Below, piece after piece: positions 18,702 to 25,747 of a stretch of DNA of 64,000 nt. Origin of the DNA: JABDFW01 sp035550215 (GTDB lineage: Bacteria; Bacteroidota; Bacteroidia; Chitinophagales; Chitinophagaceae). The DNA is taken from NCBI GenBank assembly GCA_035550215.1, contig DASZPM010000027.1, positions 248,001 to 312,000 of the forward strand. Direction: 5' to 3'. Every line of letters begins with the position of its first letter. Within the stretch, counting starts at the first letter, position 1. The notes below the pieces were generated by a model. The model worked only from the letters and a program-made list of their open reading frames with translations. It was not told the DNA's origin and made no database searches. The translations under genes were made by a program, and so were the position numbers.

Positions 18702-19033
18702 TGGGTACCCCTGAAAGTATGCATAGCCCATTGGATGCTTTTTGCGCGTTGATAGTTGAAGACATGCGCATCATGCCCACGCATATCAGCATGTACGTCG
18801 CGCTCTGGCATGCCTGGCAGCAAAACGGCAGTGAAGGGCCGGTGTTGCTTGACAAGGCAGCGTTGATGCGTGCAGCAAAGATCAGCGCGCGGCAGACCTA
18901 CCATGATGCGCTGCGGGGCCTGCACGCATTTGGGTATATAAGGTATGAGCCGTCAGCAGACCCAAGAATCAAAAGCCGGGTATGGCTCACCGCATCCGGC
19001 ACGGCCGCGCATCCGGTAATAAAAATGAAATAG
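18701..19033 (+). CDS. Small winged-helix-like DNA-binding protein
   Basis: The 110-residue protein has a helix-turn-helix-like section: 'LLDKAALMRAAKISARQTYHDALRGLHAFGYIRYEPS' (about 50-86), split here only for reading. It resembles the small regulators found near integrase genes of Bacteroidota elements. The start could be GTG 18698 or ATG 18701; both overlap the upstream stop. A role controlling excision or transfer is possible but unproven. Confidence 0.6.
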   Translation: MGTPESMHSPLDAFCALIVEDMRIMPTHISMYVALWHAWQQNGSEGPVLLDKAALMRAAKISARQTYHDALRGLHAFGYIRYEPSADPRIKSRVWLTASGTAAHPVIKMK

Positions 19034-19093
19034 AAGCCCTTGACGGGATTTTTTTGTGTAAAGAATTGTGTACGAAGAGAAAGGAGAGAGGCG

Positions 19094-19255
19094 ATGGAAA
19101 ACACGGAAAAAATTAATGACTACACGGAGGATATTTTGCTAACTTTAATAGCAGAAATATTAGTGGATTACACGTTTAAACAACTTGCAGATGAACCGGA
19201 AAGCAGTGAAGTACCTGCGCTTCAGCGCGGACGAACAGAGCAACTACAGCATTGA
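19094..19255 (+). CDS. Small ORF overlapping the recombinase start
   Basis: This 53-residue acidic peptide starts 'MENTEKINDYTEDILLTLIAEIL' after a purine-rich stretch (AGGAGAGAGG). It overlaps the recombinase start by 65 bases. Short ORFs with this arrangement are seen before large serine recombinases in Bacteroidota and may couple translation. The function is unknown. The upstream start at 19,040 is less likely because the good purine-rich site precedes 19,094. Confidence 0.5.
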   Translation: MENTEKINDYTEDILLTLIAEILVDYTFKQLADEPESSEVPALQRGRTEQLQH

Positions 19256-20759
19256 GCGGCAGGAGATGATTACCGCGTCCTGGATGAGCCACCACGATGT
19301 GGAATTGGTAGATTGTTTTATAGACGAGGGTTTTACGGCAACGAATTTCGACCGCCCGGATTTTAAGAAGCTATATTCCTTTATCGAAAAGAACTACCGC
19401 GGCATAGATTACCTGGTGGTGGCGGATTTAACCCGTTTTAGCCGCGAGGCCGGCGACGCCTTGAATATTGCCAAGGAGATACAGCGCAAATACGGCGTGC
19501 GTATCGTCAGCGCCGGGCGTGGCAGCGTGTACGATTGCACCGACCATAATTCGTTTTTTATGATGGGCCTGGAGTTCCTTTTGGGGAATACCGAGAACCT
19601 CAAGCGTATGAATGATATTAATTCCGGTATCTATGCCGCGAAGGCTATAAAGCAGCGCTACATCGGGCCCCATGCGCCGTTTGGCTACCGCAAAGAAGGC
19701 CGCGGGAAGAATGTGTTATTAGTGCCGGTAGAAGAAGAAGCGCGCGTTATCCGTTTCATGTACGAGGCTTTTTTAAAAAACGTGCCTTCCTATATCATTA
19801 CAGCAGATGCTGTCACCATGGGCTTTAAAGCGACCGGCAACAGCGCTTTGAAGAAAGTGCTGGAATGCCCCATCTACTGCTCGCACCAATGGGTGAAAGC
19901 CTACAAGGAACAGCCGGCGGGCTTGTTCCCTTTAAAGGACCAGGAACCTATTATTGATGTCATCACCTGGAACCGTGTGCAGTTGAAAATAAAGGCAAAT
20001 AATAAGCCCCGTATCTCCGTTGCAGATGAAATGCCTTTGCGCGGCGTACTGCATTGCCATTGCGGCAAGCTTTTGACTGGTGCGCCATCCAAGGGCAAAT
20101 CCGGCAATTACTTTTACTACTACAAATGCCAGGACGGCAGCAGGCATAACAATATCTCTGCTGTCAAAGCGCACGGCAAGCTGCAGGAGATATTTCAGTA
20201 CATGAGCCTATCCGGCAGGCAGGTGAAAGTGATCGTATCCAAAAGCGAGAAAGCATTTGATATCAAGATGAAGGACAACTCGAAAACACTGGCAGACAAG
20301 CAGCGCGAACTGGCGAAAGTGGAAGCCTCTTTGCAGAGCCTGGAGCAGAAGTGGATCGAGGAGAAAGTCACCTTCGAGACCTACAACCGCTGGTTCCGCG
20401 ACTATACCCACCAGCGCAGCTACCTCCGTGCGCAGGTCAAAAGCTTGTCCGGCAACGTGGACACTTCTCACAGCCTGTTAATCAAGCACATACACGAGTT
20501 GACGGACATGGGTTATATCTATACGCGCGCCAATACGGTGCAAAAACAGCAGCTGGTGCGCGTGGTGTTCGATAATGGCCTCTATTTTGAAAATGGGTCA
20601 TATCGAACACCTTTCATCATTCCGCAGCTTTCGCATAATGAATTGATAATGAGGGAGAAACAACTACTTTTTGTCGACAAGAAAGGGGATTTTTTTTCAA
20701 AAATCCCCTCAGGTGGAGCTGGCGGGGGTCGAACCCGCGTCCAAACACATTTGCCATAA
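19191..20759 (+). CDS. Large serine recombinase (element integrase)
   Basis: This 522-residue recombinase is expected to integrate and excise the element. The resolvase domain has 'YLRFSADEQSNYSIERQ' with catalytic Ser12, then 'FTATNFDRPDFKKL' and 'VADLTRFSREAGDA'. The Recombinase domain contains 'GPHAPFGYRKEG'. A zinc ribbon follows near residue 285-325 ('CHCGKLL ... YYKCQ ... H'), then a coiled coil ('LADKQRELAKVEASLQSLEQ'). The last 15 or so residues (reading 'GGAGGGRTRVQTHLP') are encoded by the antisense of the tmRNA 3' end, so they come from the target site and not from the family. A TTG at 19185 is an alternative start. Confidence 0.92.
   Translation: MNRKAVKYLRFSADEQSNYSIERQEMITASWMSHHDVELVDCFIDEGFTATNFDRPDFKKLYSFIEKNYRGIDYLVVADLTRFSREAGDALNIAKEIQRKYGVRIVSAGRGSVYDCTDHNSFFMMGLEFLLGNTENLKRMNDINSGIYAAKAIKQRYIGPHAPFGYRKEGRGKNVLLVPVEEEARVIRFMYEAFLKNVPSYIITADAVTMGFKATGNSALKKVLECPIYCSHQWVKAYKEQPAGLFPLKDQEPIIDVITWNRVQLKIKANNKPRISVADEMPLRGVLHCHCGKLLTGAPSKGKSGNYFYYYKCQDGSRHNNISAVKAHGKLQEIFQYMSLSGRQVKVIVSKSEKAFDIKMKDNSKTLADKQRELAKVEASLQSLEQKWIEEKVTFETYNRWFRDYTHQRSYLRAQVKSLSGNVDTSHSLLIKHIHELTDMGYIYTRANTVQKQQLVRVVFDNGLYFENGSYRTPFIIPQLSHNELIMREKQLLFVDKKGDFFSKIPSGGAGGGRTRVQTHLP
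20684..20709 (-). terminator. Terminator hairpin downstream of ssrA
   Basis: Perfect 11-base arms (20684-20694 and 20699-20709) enclose a four-base loop that reads GAAA on the minus strand and is followed there by TTTCTT. This fits a rho-independent terminator for the tmRNA. On the plus strand it lies inside the recombinase reading frame and no T-run follows, so it serves the minus strand. Confidence 0.7.
20711..20745. other. Inferred right attachment junction at ssrA 3' end
   Basis: The recombinase-carrying end of the element meets the T-arm and acceptor 3' strand of the tmRNA here. The 3' ends of tRNA and tmRNA genes are frequent integration targets. The exact crossover cannot be placed because the other end of the element and the empty site are not in the window. 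After the discriminator and CC the next base is T, so a complete CCA is not encoded. Confidence 0.5.
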
Positions 20760-21086
20760 GTCTTCTACATGCTTATTTCATTATTAATTGTCGGCACATA
20801 ACAGGAAATGAACAAACCGATTATATGCTTAGCTGTATGGTCTTAGGCAACAGTCACAGCCTTCTGTTGCAGCATTCTGTGTTTTGTTTTGAGTCGGCGG
20901 CGGAGCATGGTAACAGAACAACCGGCTCAACGCGGCCCTAATGACTATCTAATCACTGATTAGGCAGCCATGGCATACTGAGTATTGCCATTTGTGTTTT
21001 GAATATTCAGATTTAAGTGCTAATTATCCAACGCACTGCATGCTTATACCTACCGTAAACTGTGCTGTCAAAACCAATACAGCCCC
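20714..21086 (-). ncRNA. ssrA: tmRNA (ssrA)
   Basis: The minus strand begins GGGGCUG and ends CAGCUCC plus discriminator A; these pair to form the acceptor stem. The T-arm, with GGUUCGA and a GC-rich stem, is present near 20725-20745. A tag reading frame ends in TAA at 20960-20962. The 5' region carries 'GGTTTTGACAGC', characteristic of tmRNA genes. Together with SmpB it rescues stalled ribosomes and tags the nascent chain for proteolysis. Its 3' end abuts the mobile element, but the tRNA-like ends look intact, so it should be functional. Confidence 0.96.
20960..20989 (-). other. tmRNA tag reading frame (GNTQYAMAA)
   Basis: Reading from a GGC resume codon (20987-20989) gives Gly-Asn-Thr-Gln-Tyr-Ala-Met-Ala-Ala and then TAA. 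The nine-residue length, Gly start and YA-x-AA end match tags of other Bacteroidota such as GENNYALAA. The resume codon is inferred from this comparison. Confidence 0.85.
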
Positions 21087-21097
21087 GGATGAACCTG

Positions 21098-21105
21098 CAA
21101 AAATA
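21098..21105 (-). promoter_or_regulatory. -7 box of ssrA promoter
   Basis: The minus strand reads TATTTTTG, a perfect match to the Bacteroidota TAnnTTTG element, 11 bases before the mature tmRNA 5' end. A T-rich stretch lies about 19 bases further upstream in place of a clear TTTG -33 box. Confidence 0.5.
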
Positions 21106-21174
21106 AATGAAATACCTGATTGTAAAAAGTGAAAGGCGGTACCAACAATTTTATGAATGGCAGCTTATTGCCGA

Positions 21175-21203
21175 TTGCCTTGTTAACTAATCATTTATCT
21201 TCA
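21175..21203 (+). promoter_or_regulatory. Putative promoter of the MutS-like gene
   Basis: TTG at 21175-21177 is followed after 18 bases by TATCTTCA at 21196-21203, close to the Bacteroidota TTTG-N19-21-TAnnTTTG pattern. The ATG follows at 21211, so the transcript would have almost no leader, a layout often seen in this phylum. Confidence 0.38.
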
Positions 21204-21210
21204 CGCATCT

Positions 21211-23019
21211 ATGAGTGAAAAACAGGCGCCGGCAGAAGTTTATGCAACAAATATCAGCAGGTACACAACGGAAATAACTGTACTTAAAGGTAAAAGGTCG
21301 GTTATCGGGTGGTTGCGGCTGGCAATAGTTATTGCAGCAATCATCATTATAAAGTTAACCTGGCAGCAGCCAATATGGTTAATTTTTGGTGAGACAGTGT
21401 TATTTATCGCCATGTTTTTATACGCCCTTTCGGTTGATACAGATGTAAAGCAAAAACTGCTTAACGCCGAACGGCTTGAAAAAATAAACAGGGATGAGGT
21501 TGCTGTGCTGAACGGCGACTTTCACACGCGGGAGGACGGGCAGCAGTTTAATACACCCGGCCATGCCTATGCAAATGACCTTGACATATTTGGCCCTTCT
21601 TCATTGTACCAGTATATAAACCGCTGCACCGGGGAGCAGGGCAAACAGATGCTTGCAACCGCTTTATTATCACCCCTGGACAAACAGGCCATACTTTTAA
21701 AACAACAAGCAGTTAAAGAGTTAAGTAATAAAACAGCCTGGCGGCAGCAAATGCAGGCCTTTGGCATGGCAAGCCCGTTAACAAACGACACTGAGAAAAA
21801 AATACAAAAGTGGTTTAAGCAACCGGGTGACCTTACCGCCGGGTATTGGCGGTGGCTGGCAGTGGCTTTCCCCATTATTTCAATAACAACACTTTTGCTA
21901 TACCTGTTTGATGTAATTACTTCGCCGGTATTTTATGGCCTGGTATTTTGTTTTGTTATTACAGCCTTTTCTTTAAGTAAAAGAATACACACTACCTGGG
22001 TATTGCTTTCAAAAATTGTAGCCGAAGCCGACACAATATACAGGCAGCTTGCCTTTATTGAAGAAGAGCGTTTTGAAGCTGCTTTTATAAATAATATTAA
22101 AAAGAACCTCGCAAATAAACAGGGGCAAAAAGCATCTGCAGAAATAAAACAGCTAAAAAGTATTTTAAACCGGTTTGATGTACGCCTTAATACTTTTGCC
22201 TTTATCATTCTTAATACTTTCCTGCTTTGGGATTTATGGCAATTGATAAGTTTAAATACATGGAAACGCAAGAATGAAAACGCCATTTCCGGTTGGTTTA
22301 CGGCGGTTGCTGAAATGGAAACCCTGTCCAGCCTCGGTACGCTTGCATTTAACCAGCCTGCTTGGTGTTATCCCGTTATAAACGATGAATATTTTACGCT
22401 TAGCGCCATAGAGCTTGGCCACCCCTTGATTATGGAGCCTAAAAGAGTTAATAACAATTTCACTACAAAGGGCATTGGAAAAGTGAGTGTTATTACGGGC
22501 TCAAATATGGCGGGCAAAAGTACTTTTTTACGCAGTATAGGTGTTAACGTGGTGCTGGCCATGATGGGCGCACCGGTTGCCGCAACTTCTTTTTCAGTGT
22601 CCGTGGTTTCATTAATCAGCAGCATGCGCATAGCAGATAACCTTGCCGAAAGCACCTCAACATTTTACGCGGAACTAAAGAAATTGAAAAGTATTATTGA
22701 CGCGGTAAACAGCAGGGAGAGGATTTTTATATTGCTGGATGAGATATTGCGTGGCACCAATTCCCTTGACCGGCATACCGGGTCGGCGGCGTTAATTAAA
22801 CAGTTCATCCTGCATGATGCAGTTGCAGTGATAGCAACACATGATGTTGATCTGGCAAAACTGGAAAACAGCTACCCCCTGGCGATAGAGAACTTTCATT
22901 TTGATGTGCAGGTAGCAAACAACAACGAGCTTTATTTTGACTATAAGCTCAAGCCCGGCGTTTGTACCAGCCTTAATGCATCCATTCTAATGCGAAAAAT
23001 CGGCATCGAACTGGAGTAA
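21211..23019 (+). CDS. Membrane-anchored MutS-family ATPase
   Basis: This 602-residue protein has two hydrophobic hairpins (about residues 32-75 and 210-260), then a MutS core-like helical region and a C-terminal MutS ATPase. Walker A 'GSNMAGKST' is at 430-438, 'SMRIADNLAESTSTFYAELK' follows with the family signature, 'ILLDEILRGTNSLDR' is Walker B plus signature, and 'AVIATHDVDLA' closes the site. The mismatch-recognition domain is absent, so it is not the housekeeping MutS. Such membrane MutS-like proteins are common in Bacteroidota; their role is not established. It is transcribed divergently from ssrA. Confidence 0.85.
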   Translation: MSEKQAPAEVYATNISRYTTEITVLKGKRSVIGWLRLAIVIAAIIIIKLTWQQPIWLIFGETVLFIAMFLYALSVDTDVKQKLLNAERLEKINRDEVAVLNGDFHTREDGQQFNTPGHAYANDLDIFGPSSLYQYINRCTGEQGKQMLATALLSPLDKQAILLKQQAVKELSNKTAWRQQMQAFGMASPLTNDTEKKIQKWFKQPGDLTAGYWRWLAVAFPIISITTLLLYLFDVITSPVFYGLVFCFVITAFSLSKRIHTTWVLLSKIVAEADTIYRQLAFIEEERFEAAFINNIKKNLANKQGQKASAEIKQLKSILNRFDVRLNTFAFIILNTFLLWDLWQLISLNTWKRKNENAISGWFTAVAEMETLSSLGTLAFNQPAWCYPVINDEYFTLSAIELGHPLIMEPKRVNNNFTTKGIGKVSVITGSNMAGKSTFLRSIGVNVVLAMMGAPVAATSFSVSVVSLISSMRIADNLAESTSTFYAELKKLKSIIDAVNSRERIFILLDEILRGTNSLDRHTGSAALIKQFILHDAVAVIATHDVDLAKLENSYPLAIENFHFDVQVANNNELYFDYKLKPGVCTSLNASILMRKIGIELE

Positions 23020-23143
23020 ATAGCCCTGGTAAAAAAGAATATTGCGAATAAATAGTCTTTATTTAAGCCATCTGCAATACTTTGGTACGCAATCTGCAAT
23101 ATACCTTGTTGAATCATCTAAATCACCAATTAAACACAATTGT

Positions 23144-23452
23144 ATGAAAAAACACTTCATCTTAATGGTTTTTGCAGTAATGCTTAGCCTTGTATGCGTT
23201 ACCAGAAGCTACGCCACCGACGTGGTGACGGATAACAACTCAACTTCTAATGAACTTCGGGTACAGGAAATGAAATCCAGGCTTGAAGAAATTAAAAACA
23301 TGGATAAATCAAACCTTACAAGGGAAGAACGCAAAGAACTGCGCCGCGAAGTAAAGGGCATGCGCAAAGAAGCTAAAACCATGAGCGGTGGCGTTTATCT
23401 TTCAGTAGGCGCCATAATCATCATCATATTGGTTTTAATACTCATTTTATAA
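23144..23452 (+). CDS. Small secreted/membrane protein, coiled-coil and C-terminal anchor
   Basis: This 102-residue protein has a signal peptide ending about 'TRSYAT', a charged helical middle ('MKSRLEEIKNMDKSNLTREERKELRREVK') and a very hydrophobic C-terminal helix ('AIIIIILVLILIL'). Similar small proteins are common in Chitinophagaceae with no known function. The start at 23144 is chosen because the signal peptide begins there and not at 23042. A strong terminator follows. Confidence 0.7.
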   Translation: MKKHFILMVFAVMLSLVCVTRSYATDVVTDNNSTSNELRVQEMKSRLEEIKNMDKSNLTREERKELRREVKGMRKEAKTMSGGVYLSVGAIIIIILVLILIL

Positions 23453-23473
23453 GATAGAAACATAACGCCGATA

Positions 23474-23502
23474 AAAAACGCGCAGTAAACCTGCGCGTTT
23501 TT
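23474..23502. terminator. Bidirectional terminator
   Basis: A stem of 12 bases (23474-23485 with 23491-23502) has a GC core CGCGCAG/CTGCGCG and a five-base loop. It is flanked by T-run on one strand and A-run on the other, so it can end the small gene on the plus strand and the converging peptidase gene on the minus strand. Confidence 0.85.
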
Positions 23503-23521
23503 TTTATGCCTGGCGGTTAAT

Positions 23522-25105
23522 TTAAAACCCTCTGCCATTAGGGTTAGCCTTTGGTAATTCTTTTCGGGGCAATTTTTCCTCACGTTGGGCGGCATCATAC
23601 ACAAATGCAGCCACAATGGTTGCCATTTGTTTAAGGTCTGCGCTAACCAGGTGGTCGTATGAGTCCATTGTGCTGTGGTGTGTGCGTGTATCATACTCAA
23701 GCGGGTCCTGTATAAATTGAAAGCCAGGTAAACCCACCGCGTCAAAAGATAGATGGTCTGTGCCGCCGGTATTGCTTATGGTAATGGTTTTAGCGCCAAG
23801 GTCGTTAAACGGTTTAAACCACTGCTCAAAAATCTGCCGGCATGCTTCGTTGCCCTGCAGGTAAATGCCCCGTATTTTACCGCTTCCGTTGTCCACGTTA
23901 AAGTACGCAGAGAATTTTGCATGTGCCGGGGTTAGCTGCATGGTAGCAGGGTCACCAAAGGTCTTCTTAACATATCCCCTTGAACCCAAAAGGCCTTCTT
24001 CCTCACCGCTCCATAACCCTATGCGAATGGTTCTTTTCGGCTGCAGGCCGGTGGCCTTTAAAATACGTATAGCCTCCAGCATAACAGCGCTGCCGGCAGC
24101 ATTGTCAGTAGCGCCGGTTGCCCCGTGCCATGAGTCGAGGTGAGCGCCCAGCATAACCACCTCATCCTTTAAGGTTGGGTCGGTACCGGGTATTTCAGCA
24201 ATAACATTATAGCCCTTTGTATCATCTGTATAAAATTTTGTTTTTACGTCGGCATCCATTTTAACCGGGATGTTTGCTTTTAGCAGCCGGAGGATAGAGT
24301 TATAATCTTCAAGGCCAATTTCAATATCAGTAAAATTTTCCGGGTCAGTAATTTTGTATGAGCCGCCACCCTGCACGAAAATAGTTCCGTCATGCCCGCG
24401 GGTAACATCACTCAAAATAGCAATAGCCCCTTCGCTTTTAGCCATCTCGTACAGCAATGCAGCCATCCTGAAAGCGCCACTCCTGTTCCTGTTGGCGAAC
24501 ATTTCCCTGCGCCTGCGTAATGCCGCGGTGTCAAGCGGGGCGGGTGGTTTAGCATTGGCCATTTCTTCCAGTTGCTCGTCAGTGTAGCGGGTGGCATCCG
24601 GCTTAAAGCTTTGATTATATTCATCGGTCCTGTCTAATATCAATATTTTTCCTTTAAGCTTTCCTTTATATGATTGCAGTTCGGCGGAATCTTTTGCGGT
24701 AATAAGCAATACATCCCCGCTTTTAAGTCCACTGGTGCCGCTTACCCATGCTTTGGGGAAGGCGTTAATAGGCCGGTAATAGGGTGCGGTAATGGCCAGG
24801 TAGCTTTTTTCCAGTTGCCAGCTTTTACCAAAATCGCCCCAGGGGTCAAGCATTGCTCCCTGCAATCCCCAGCCGGCCAGTGTTTGTTTGGCATAATTTG
24901 CTGCGCGAAAAAAGCCGGGTGAACTGGTAAGCCTTGGCCCGCTTACATCTGTAAGGTGAAAAATGATGTCCATAACCTGGGAGTGGTTAAGGCCCTCTGC
25001 GCGTATTTTGCTCATGGCCGCGGTATCAATATTTTCCGTCTGCGCCCCGGCCAGTAAAGGGCATAGAAAAGCTGTAACCAGGAAGGATGTAAATATTTTT
25101 CTCAT
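23522..25105 (-). CDS. Secreted M28-family zinc peptidase
   Basis: This 527-residue protein has a signal peptide ('MRKIFTSFLVTAFLCPLLAGAQ'). A PA-like insert in the middle ends near 'GYNVIAEIPGTDPTLKDE', and the M28 catalytic domain follows. Zinc ligands are visible in 'LGAHLDSWHGATGATDNAAG' (His322 and Asp324, then Asp in ATDN), and 'IGLWSGEEEGLLGSRGYV' carries the catalytic Glu pair. 'GTDHLSFDAVGLPGFQFIQD' supplies a further His/Asp region. It likely trims peptides in the periplasm or outside the cell. The length fits carboxypeptidase Q-like members. Confidence 0.88.
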   Translation of the reverse strand: MRKIFTSFLVTAFLCPLLAGAQTENIDTAAMSKIRAEGLNHSQVMDIIFHLTDVSGPRLTSSPGFFRAANYAKQTLAGWGLQGAMLDPWGDFGKSWQLEKSYLAITAPYYRPINAFPKAWVSGTSGLKSGDVLLITAKDSAELQSYKGKLKGKILILDRTDEYNQSFKPDATRYTDEQLEEMANAKPPAPLDTAALRRRREMFANRNRSGAFRMAALLYEMAKSEGAIAILSDVTRGHDGTIFVQGGGSYKITDPENFTDIEIGLEDYNSILRLLKANIPVKMDADVKTKFYTDDTKGYNVIAEIPGTDPTLKDEVVMLGAHLDSWHGATGATDNAAGSAVMLEAIRILKATGLQPKRTIRIGLWSGEEEGLLGSRGYVKKTFGDPATMQLTPAHAKFSAYFNVDNGSGKIRGIYLQGNEACRQIFEQWFKPFNDLGAKTITISNTGGTDHLSFDAVGLPGFQFIQDPLEYDTRTHHSTMDSYDHLVSADLKQMATIVAAFVYDAAQREEKLPRKELPKANPNGRGF

Positions 25106-25120
25106 GCGTGATAGTTTTGG

Positions 25121-25153
25121 GAAAGATAATTCCGGGAAACGCGAAACGGCAAA
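25121..25153 (-). promoter_or_regulatory. Promoter of the M28 peptidase gene
   Basis: On the minus strand TTTG (25150-25153) is followed after 21 bases by TATCTTTC (25121-25128), a near match to the Bacteroidota -33/-7 pattern, 15 bases before the start codon. It is divergent from the next promoter. Confidence 0.5.
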
Positions 25154-25189
25154 AAAAATCGGTAGTTAAAACGATTGATTCAGCCGGGG

Positions 25190-25197
25190 TATATTTG
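25190..25197 (+). promoter_or_regulatory. -7 box of the TrmH-type gene
   Basis: TATATTTG is a perfect TAnnTTTG box, four bases before the ATG at 25202, so the transcript would be nearly leaderless. No clear TTTG is seen 19-21 bases upstream. Confidence 0.45.
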
Positions 25198-25201
25198 CAG
25201 C

Positions 25202-25747
25202 ATGCGTAAATTAAGCATGAACGAACTGGGCCGCAAGACGGTGGAGGAATTTAAACAGGCCGGTAAGAATAATATAGTGGTGGTGCTGGATAACATTCGC
25301 AGCATGCATAATGTGGGCAGCGTTTTCAGGACGGCAGATGCCTTTTTACTTGAGGCGATTTGCCTGTGCGGCTATACGCCCCAGCCACCACACAGGGACA
25401 TTCATAAAACAGCGCTTGGGGCTACGGAGACGGTTGACTGGCTTTATTACCCAAATGTTTTAGACGCCATGGCAGGGTTAAAGGAGCGTGGTTACCTTTT
25501 GTACGGTATAGAGCAGGCGGAAGGGGCAATTTCATTAGAGAAATTTTCAGCAGGCGATAACCAAAAAATAGCGGTGGTTTTTGGAAACGAGGTGGAGGGC
25601 GTACAGGCCGATGCACTAAAACTGTGTGATGGTTGCTTAGAAATACCACAATACGGTATGAAACATTCGCTGAATGTATCTGTAGCTGCGGGCATTGTGT
25701 TGTGGGATATTTCCATGAAAATGAAAAAACACAGTAACCCGCAATAA
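25202..25747 (+). CDS. TrmH/SpoU-family RNA 2'-O-methyltransferase
   Basis: This 181-residue SPOUT methyltransferase has the three family motifs: 'VVLDNIRSMHNVGSVFRTAD' (motif 1, with the conserved Asn and Arg), 'KIAVVFGNEVEGV' (motif 2) and 'IPQYGMKHSLNVSVAAGIVLWD' (motif 3). It methylates ribose in tRNA or rRNA using AdoMet; the exact target cannot be told. ATG 25202 is chosen over 25175 because it follows the -7 box and aligns with family N-termini. Its stop abuts the end of the converging gene. Confidence 0.88.
   Translation: MRKLSMNELGRKTVEEFKQAGKNNIVVVLDNIRSMHNVGSVFRTADAFLLEAICLCGYTPQPPHRDIHKTALGATETVDWLYYPNVLDAMAGLKERGYLLYGIEQAEGAISLEKFSAGDNQKIAVVFGNEVEGVQADALKLCDGCLEIPQYGMKHSLNVSVAAGIVLWDISMKMKKHSNPQ

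Larger units (their letters stand above)
1..20713. mobile_element. Integrative conjugative element, right-hand part
   Basis: The stretch contains a Bacteroides-type transfer operon, a methylase/helicase, a toxin module and a large serine recombinase, and it ends exactly where the 3' end of the tmRNA gene begins. The left end lies outside the window. By eye its coding sequence is richer in G and C, especially at 18-20.6 kb, than the AT-rich chromosome to the right, which fits transfer. No relaxase, VirD4-like coupling protein or oriT could be identified, so whether it is self-transmissible cannot be judged from this part. The left boundary here is only the window edge; the right boundary is inferred from the ssrA junction. 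Confidence 0.85.

Noticed and set aside
18278..18925. Long minus-strand open frame (215 codons) opposite the small element genes
   Set aside because: It lies antisense to two well-packed genes in G+C-rich DNA where stops are rare, and its protein is Arg/Cys/Ser-rich with no recognisable features.
19034..19060. Possible terminator (CCC...GGG followed by T-run) before the recombinase
   Set aside because: The stem is only three or four bases, too short for a reliable terminator.
20700..20759. C-terminal tail of the recombinase as a real protein domain
   Set aside because: It is encoded by the antisense of the tmRNA 3' end and owes its sequence to that RNA gene.
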